Below, piece by piece: positions 59,582-64,000 of a stretch of 64,000 nt of DNA. Positions within the stretch are counted from its first letter, which is position 1. Every line of letters begins with the position of its first letter. The position numbers were made by a program, and so were the translations under genes. This DNA is from Cyclobacteriaceae bacterium. Lineage in GTDB: Bacteria; Bacteroidota; Bacteroidia; Cytophagales; Cyclobacteriaceae. Location of the stretch: NCBI GenBank assembly GCA_028285685.1, contig JANQOR010000029.1:94712-158711 (forward strand). The letters are read 5' to 3'. The notes beneath the pieces were generated by a model that worked only from the letters and a program-made list of their open reading frames with translations, was not told the origin of the DNA and did no database searches.

Positions 59582-59746
59582 TAAGAACGAATTTCTTTAT
59601 TGAGGGTTTATAAATTTTTAGAAGGATTCAAAGTGCCAGAAAGATCATTTTAAATGTTCTACCATTAAGCTTTGTGGAGAGACCTCCACAGACCTGGACA
59701 GTGCGCTTTTATTTCTGTTGATAGCATGCTTTAATTTTGACAGCTT

Positions 59747-60790
59747 ATGATTTCAAATGTCAAGCGAGGTAATCTCCTCTTCTCGATCATCTTCTGGACA
59801 CTGGCACTTGTCTTCTATGTCGTGATCAGGTTAGCAGGAGATGTATTAGACGGCCAGGAAATTCTTACTGTCGAGTTGATATTACAAGTCGCTGTTACAG
59901 GAATGATTGTAGGAGCTATTCTCGGCTCTCTTGGCCAACCAAGTATTTCTTCATCGAAAACCAAGAGGTCGTTCTTGGTGACGATTATTGTAAATAGCCT
60001 CGCTTACCTTGTATTCTTTTCTATCATAATTTTCATAAGCAGTCTATACGGGAATTCGCTGGAGTTTGCAAAGGAGTTTTTTCTTTCAACCGAGAGCTTA
60101 ATGGCATTGTTGTTTATGGCAGTCAGTAGTGTATTCTTTCATTTCATCTTCCAAATGAATCGCATGTTTGGACCAGGTGTGTTAATAGAGTACTCGATCG
60201 GAAAGTACTTTAACCCTGTTGAAGAGGAAAGAATATTTATGTTCCTTGATTTAAAATCTTCTACCAGCATCGCAGAAAAATTGGGTCACCAATTGTACAG
60301 TCGTTTAATACAAGATTGCTTTACTGCAGTGGCCAGACCTACGGCTAAATTCAACGGGAGGATTTATCAGTATGTAGGAGACGAGGTAGTGATTACATGG
60401 AAACTTTCAACAAGCTTGAACAATTGGAACTGTGTCCAGTTCTTTTTCGCATTTCAAGAACTATTGCAGGAAAGAAAAAAACATTTTAATGAGCAATATG
60501 GTCTTGTTCCTGAGTTTAAGGCAGGGTTGCATTGTGGCAGGGTTATGGCTGCCGAGGTTGGTGAGTTGAAGAGTGAAATTGCCTATCATGGCGATGTTCT
60601 TAATGCAGCAGCACGCATTCAGGGTCTATGCAATGATTTTTCAGAATCATTGCTGATTTCAGAGGACCTTCTTGATCAAATGCAGTTACCTGAAAACTTT
60701 GACTCTACACCTCTTGGAAATGTGGTATTGAAGGGAAAAGAGGAGAAGATAAAAGTGCATAGCATTAACCAAAAGGATACCGTAGCTTAG
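59747..60790 (+). CDS. Membrane-bound class III adenylate/guanylate cyclase
   Basis: Protein of 347 residues. Four predicted helices in the first 135 residues (for example LLFSIIFWTLALVFYVVIRL) are followed by a single cyclase domain (about 160-340). The two metal-binding aspartates are Asp168 in MFLDLKSSTS and Asp212 in YVGDEVVITW; YHGDVLNAAARIQ supplies the conserved Asn/Arg of the transition-state site. It probably makes cAMP, though cGMP is possible. As class III cyclases need two domains, it should act as a homodimer. The signal sensed by the membrane part is unknown. The gene stands alone and is convergent with trhO. Confidence 0.92.
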   Translation: MISNVKRGNLLFSIIFWTLALVFYVVIRLAGDVLDGQEILTVELILQVAVTGMIVGAILGSLGQPSISSSKTKRSFLVTIIVNSLAYLVFFSIIIFISSLYGNSLEFAKEFFLSTESLMALLFMAVSSVFFHFIFQMNRMFGPGVLIEYSIGKYFNPVEEERIFMFLDLKSSTSIAEKLGHQLYSRLIQDCFTAVARPTAKFNGRIYQYVGDEVVITWKLSTSLNNWNCVQFFFAFQELLQERKKHFNEQYGLVPEFKAGLHCGRVMAAEVGELKSEIAYHGDVLNAAARIQGLCNDFSESLLISEDLLDQMQLPENFDSTPLGNVVLKGKEEKIKVHSINQKDTVA

Positions 60791-60814
60791 CCCACTCCAT
60801 GCCTGGACTTGATG

Positions 60815-61765
60815 CTATTCTCTTAGCCTCTTCGAGTCTTTATATGGATTGTATCCGTTTAGCTCTTTTTGATAAAATCCTGTACCGTCATATGGCCTTG
60901 TGTCCGGATTCTGCTGGCATTCAGCAGAACAACAGCCATTATAGATTTTTGCACCTTCCTCACTCATTGGAATGTGTTTGTTGCAATGTGGATTCGCGCA
61001 GTTGACCATCCGATCGGAGGGTGCACCTGTAACATAGCATTTTGATCTAACGCTTGGGTTGACAACATTGACATCTTTGACTATTCGGTTGTCGAAGACG
61101 TAGCATTTTCCCTCAAAGTCCTTACCTTCGGCCTCAAGACCATACTTAATAATACCACCATGGAGCTGGTATACATTTTCAAAACCTTGTTCCAGCAAAA
61201 AGGCGCTTGCTTTTTCACACTTGATTCCTCCGGTGCAGTATGTGATGACCTTCTTGTCTTTATACTTTTTTAACTCCTCAATTTTAGCTGGAAAATCTCT
61301 GAAATTGTCCATGTCCAATGTAACCGCGTTTTTGAACTTACCGATCATATGTTCGTAATTGGATCGAACATCCAGAATGATGGTCTCATCATCTTCTTCC
61401 TCAAGAACCTCTCGAAATTCCTTTGGCTCAATATACTTCCCCGTTCTTTCAGTTGGGTACAGGTGGTTGAGGGACGAATGGACAATTTCGGGTTTTACCC
61501 GAACATTGAGCTTTTGAAAAGCTGGTTCATCATTCGCGTCAACCTTGAACTCAGTATGCGCAAACCTCGAATCATTTGTGACTGCTTCCATATATGCTTC
61601 GCATGATTTCTGGGAGCCTGAAACGGTGCCGTTGAGACCTTCAGAAGCAATGATGATGCGCCCCCTGAGGTCTAAGTCAAGACAAAGTTGATGATGTTGT
61701 TCCCTGAATTCTTCAGGATTCTCTATATGCGAGTAGCAATAGTAAAGTAGTACGTAATGTTCCAT
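60815..61765 (-). CDS. trhO: tRNA uridine(34) hydroxylase TrhO (rhodanese-like)
   Basis: Protein of 316 residues from the ATG at 61765 (MEHYVLLYYCYSHIENPEEF); an upstream in-frame ATG at 61810 would add 15 unlikely residues. It has an N-terminal ferredoxin-like domain and a central rhodanese domain whose catalytic cysteine is in TYCTGGIKCEK. The C-terminal part is cysteine-rich (CYVTGAP, NCANPHCNKH, CCSAEC) and probably binds zinc. The E. coli enzyme uses oxygen to form 5-hydroxyuridine at tRNA position 34. A small hairpin (CCCTG/CAGGG) lies just upstream of the start. Confidence 0.92.
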   Translation of the reverse strand: MEHYVLLYYCYSHIENPEEFREQHHQLCLDLDLRGRIIIASEGLNGTVSGSQKSCEAYMEAVTNDSRFAHTEFKVDANDEPAFQKLNVRVKPEIVHSSLNHLYPTERTGKYIEPKEFREVLEEEDDETIILDVRSNYEHMIGKFKNAVTLDMDNFRDFPAKIEELKKYKDKKVITYCTGGIKCEKASAFLLEQGFENVYQLHGGIIKYGLEAEGKDFEGKCYVFDNRIVKDVNVVNPSVRSKCYVTGAPSDRMVNCANPHCNKHIPMSEEGAKIYNGCCSAECQQNPDTRPYDGTGFYQKELNGYNPYKDSKRLRE

Positions 61766-61811
61766 AAACGTGCCCTGTTTCAGCAGGGTGTTTTGAATTT
61801 TGCAGAGCAAA

Positions 61812-61891
61812 ATTAGTTAATTGGTTTATTTAGTTGAATAGTTGGTCTTTTGATCAATCAAGAGACTATTCACCTAATTATCCAATTAACT
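61812..61891. repeat. Imperfect inverted repeat between trhO and the NeuD-like gene
   Basis: AGTTAATTGG (61815-61824) is repeated as its reverse complement at 61882-61891, and the inner parts (TTAGTTGAATAGT against ACTATTCACCTAA) also pair, giving arms of about 30 bases with small mismatches. The element reaches into the stop codon of the NeuD-like gene and may terminate it. The 13-mer ATTAGTTAATTGG is shared with the repeat before murA. Confidence 0.6.
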
Positions 61892-62528
61892 ATTTACTAA
61901 TTTCTACAGCTGGATTTCCGAACACTGTTTGACCATTGGAAACGTCACCAACGACGACAGAGCCAGCCCCAATTCTAGCGTTTTTTCCAATTGTCACTCC
62001 TGACACAACCGTTACTCCCGAACCAATGAAAACACCTTCCTCGATTTTGACACCTGAATTGATAATACTTCCAGCTCCTATTTGCACAAAATCGGAAATG
62101 GCGACCTCCTGTTCGACCACTGTCCTCGAATTAAGAACATTATGCTGACCAATTTCTGAATCGTTGGAGACGACAACTCCGGCATTGATAAAATTTCCAT
62201 GACCAATACCTGAAGATTGCGAGATGGCGGCCGACTGATGAACTGCATTCACTGGCATGACTTTTCTTGTTTCAATAAGAAAGTCAACGTACTTTTTTCT
62301 CAACTCATTATCATCAGTTGCAACAAATGCTTCACATTTTTGTCCGATAAGCTTTAAATAACCATGATCATCCGTTGAGCCGAGCACCGAAACACTATTT
62401 ATTTCCTGGTTATGCGTCTTTTCATCGTCATCTAGAAATCCATATACCACAATACCATTGCTGTTAAAGATTTCGAGCGCAGCTTTTGCAAGTCCACTCG
62501 ATCCGAATATGATTACAGGTTTTTCCAT
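61890..62528 (-). CDS. NeuD/PglD-like sugar acyltransferase (left-handed beta helix)
   Basis: Protein of 212 residues. An N-terminal Rossmann-like domain (VIIFGSSGLAKAALEIF) is followed by a left-handed parallel beta helix of hexapeptide repeats (for example GHGNFINAGVVVSN, IGAGSIINSGVKIEEGVFIG, IGKNARIGAGSVVVGDV). This layout fits acetyl-CoA-dependent N- or O-acyltransferases acting on nucleotide sugars or sialic-acid-like sugars. The Gly-rich loop and the histidine in the NAVHQSAAISQ turn are near the expected active site. It probably serves capsule, O-antigen or glycosylation, but no other sugar gene except the adjacent membrane protein supports this. Confidence 0.88.
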   Translation of the reverse strand: MEKPVIIFGSSGLAKAALEIFNSNGIVVYGFLDDDEKTHNQEINSVSVLGSTDDHGYLKLIGQKCEAFVATDDNELRKKYVDFLIETRKVMPVNAVHQSAAISQSSGIGHGNFINAGVVVSNDSEIGQHNVLNSRTVVEQEVAISDFVQIGAGSIINSGVKIEEGVFIGSGVTVVSGVTIGKNARIGAGSVVVGDVSNGQTVFGNPAVEISK

Positions 62529-62563
62529 CTCTTATTTTAATAAGGGCGCAAAAGTAGCAATTC

Positions 62564-63778
62564 TCACTTCGATTTAGAAGTGAGAAATTGAATGGGTAGA
62601 GCACTTGCTATTAGAAAAAAGAACGGTACAAACGCATTTTTATAACGAACAAGGGTGCCCAGATTGGGTGTGGACATTGCGAGGAGTGTGGCTAGTATTC
62701 CAATACATAAAAGTGCTGGTGTGATCAGCCACCAATCAATTTTGACTTTTTGTTTTACCATGATCAGTATAGATAGGAAGATCAGACTTACTAGAATAAA
62801 GTTTTCAACTCGATGGCCAAGCCCTACCAAGGGCGTCTTATCAAAAATTGTCGGTCTAAACAGCCCCGTGAACGCAGACTCTGGCACTGCCTTGATGACT
62901 GATAACCAAGAGGGTTCCTCAACAACGATTCCCAATTGATTCGTCTCACTCGTTTTTTCGATAATGCTCTTGTTGTTTTCATAAAGCGTAAGAGGAATTC
63001 TATTGATGGTTAAATAGGGATGAACAAATTGAGTCAAAGTGAAGAATCCTGTAAGCACAGACACTGCAACAGCCCATCTAAGAAATCCACTTCTCTTTTT
63101 AAAGAACAAAACTCCAATGACTATTCCAAGGAAAAGTAGGGAGATGATTAGGAGGTAGTGTTTAATCTTAAGCAATGCAATAAGGGAAACAAATCCCACC
63201 AAAAGCTCAACTAAATGAAGCCTCGCTCCTCTGTAGAATTTTAATGTGAGCAGAACGACTATCACAAATGCACTATATGATACTGTATCTTTTAGGATTC
63301 CAGAGGACCAGATAAGAACAGATGGTAGGAATAGAAAACAGATGATGGCATTGTGTTTTTGATCAGGAAATAGCCTCTGGAATTGCACCACAAAGAAGAC
63401 GGATGCAGCTAAGCTCATCAGTGAAAAATACAGTGTAGCAATCCAATAGGAGCCCCCTGAGATAATTAGAAAGCCAGATAAGATTTGAATAAAAAATATA
63501 ACTCTGGGCTGATTGGCGTATCCATGTGGGACGAAATCCCCCTTTAGAATCGACCAATAAGAATTTTCTGCCAGTGCACGAATTGATGCATTATAAAAGG
63601 AAGCACTGTCTCCTCCTTGATAAAGTTTGTAAAACAACAAACCTGCAACAACACCTGCAAGCAACCGAAGTGTCAGTGCAGAAATCAATATCGGAAGGGA
63701 CAAATCATTCCTGCAAATTTTAAATATTGCAAGGCCAATGGTTCCAAGCAGGATAATATTTGCTACCCACAACATCAC
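62564..63778 (-). CDS. Polytopic membrane protein, possible GT-C glycosyltransferase
   Basis: Protein of 404 residues with about eleven predicted helices and no signal peptide. The first loop after helix two contains YQGGDSASFYNAS, resembling the acidic motif in the first extracytoplasmic loop of GT-C glycosyltransferases or polysaccharide polymerases. Other conserved-looking parts are WSSGILKDTVSY and a late loop with PNLGTLVRYKNAFVPFFF. The family is not characterised to my knowledge. It lies 36 bases upstream of the NeuD-like gene and overlaps the DUF2851 gene by four bases, so the three may be co-transcribed. A role in surface polysaccharide is inferred. Confidence 0.7.
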   Translation of the reverse strand: MMLWVANIILLGTIGLAIFKICRNDLSLPILISALTLRLLAGVVAGLLFYKLYQGGDSASFYNASIRALAENSYWSILKGDFVPHGYANQPRVIFFIQILSGFLIISGGSYWIATLYFSLMSLAASVFFVVQFQRLFPDQKHNAIICFLFLPSVLIWSSGILKDTVSYSAFVIVVLLTLKFYRGARLHLVELLVGFVSLIALLKIKHYLLIISLLFLGIVIGVLFFKKRSGFLRWAVAVSVLTGFFTLTQFVHPYLTINRIPLTLYENNKSIIEKTSETNQLGIVVEEPSWLSVIKAVPESAFTGLFRPTIFDKTPLVGLGHRVENFILVSLIFLSILIMVKQKVKIDWWLITPALLCIGILATLLAMSTPNLGTLVRYKNAFVPFFFLIASALPIQFLTSKSK

Positions 63779-64000
63779 CTTTCTAAAATTTCAACCCCCA
63801 CACTGCAATCCAGACATTTTCTCTTTGAGCAATAGTTTTTGAACAATCCTATCAATGATTGAGAGTCAGAAGCATTCTTTGGTTCTCTTCCGACGGCAGA
63901 CCATTTTTTTGTGATGCTGTTATTTTCAGGCGGTATGAGTTCTAAAATTCTCACGGCCCGATCCATATATCTCTGATCACCTGAGTATTTGCTATAGGCG
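63775..64000 (-). CDS. DUF2851 family protein, C-terminal part (partial)
   Basis: Only the last 74 residues lie in the window; the gene continues past the right edge. The sequence ILELIPPENNSITKKW, then the ASDSQSLIGLFKNYC segment and the CSKRKCLDCSVG motif, matches the C terminus of DUF2851 proteins of Bacteroidota, where the three cysteines are conserved. The function of that family is unknown. An in-frame ATG at 63966 could be mistaken for a start, but the frame is open beyond it to the edge. The stop overlaps the start of the membrane protein gene by four bases. Confidence 0.85.
   Translation of the reverse strand, partial: AYSKYSGDQRYMDRAVRILELIPPENNSITKKWSAVGREPKNASDSQSLIGLFKNYCSKRKCLDCSVGVEILER

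Noticed and set aside
63775-63966. A complete 63-residue gene at the right edge
   Set aside because: The frame stays open to the window edge and the sequence is the C terminus of a DUF2851 protein, so it is a partial gene.
1-64000. CRISPR arrays, IS elements, integrases, tRNA or rRNA genes
   Set aside because: I looked for regularly spaced repeats, transposase or integrase motifs and tRNA-like cloverleafs between genes and saw none; a covariance-model scan would be decisive.

Overview
The window looks like a chromosomal segment of a free-living, probably gliding member of the Bacteroidota, most likely Cytophagales. The evidence is gliding ABC transporter genes (gldA, gldF, gldG), a type IX secretion (T9SS) C-terminal sorting domain on a giant surface protein, a FecI/FecR/TonB-receptor cluster, a type III glutamine synthetase, the conserved Bacteroidota families DUF4290 and DUF2851, and several -7 boxes of the TAnnTTTG type. 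The exact genus cannot be read from the sequence. I saw no rRNA, tRNA, CRISPR array, IS element or prophage, and no gap without a gene exceeds about 300 bases.

Layout. 1-5.5 kb (minus strand): a secreted protein cut by the window edge, a TonB-dependent receptor with its FecR anti-sigma and ECF sigma factor, and an S41 protease. 5.7-8.7 kb: a PadR regulator and a large FtsX/MacB-type permease in one operon, with a 13-bp inverted repeat next to the regulator start. 8.8-11.2 kb: a small lipoprotein, a DinB-like protein, a pirin and an FMN reductase. 11.3-16.8 kb (plus): gldA, a palindromic repeat, gldF, gldG, a DUF4340 protein and dnaN. 16.8-23.7 kb: GNAT acetyltransferase, a D-aminoacylase-like lipoprotein without the usual HxH motif, topA, a SixA-like phosphatase, an agmatinase-family hydrolase and a TlpA-like thioredoxin protein.

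23.8-40.0 kb (plus): the most unusual part. Two uncharacterised envelope proteins precede a 3,969-residue T9SS-targeted protein built as four head/beta-rich/tail super-repeats, followed by a lipoprotein with two Ig/cadherin-like domains and a YHYH domain. 40.0-48.1 kb: rsmE, glutamine synthetase III, a strong hairpin terminator, another permease, DUF4290, murA (catalytic Cys replaced by Asp) and a small lipoprotein. 48.3-64 kb: a small Cys-Cys protein, a NagX/HGSNAT-like membrane protein, two more large permeases (one with a second PadR regulator and its own inverted repeat at the start codon), a DUF1648 protein, a soluble-domain chemotaxis receptor-like protein, a beta-barrel protein, a GH113-like glycosidase, a coiled-coil protein, a class III nucleotide cyclase, trhO, a NeuD-like acyltransferase, a polytopic membrane protein and the end of a DUF2851 gene.

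How the parts fit. The dominant theme is the cell envelope: outer-membrane uptake under ECF sigma control, four paralogous FtsX-type permeases with no ATPase gene beside them, gliding machinery, T9SS cargo and cell-wall synthesis. The best candidates for undescribed biology are the giant protein with its two upstream partners, and the two PadR-permease modules with their inverted repeats.
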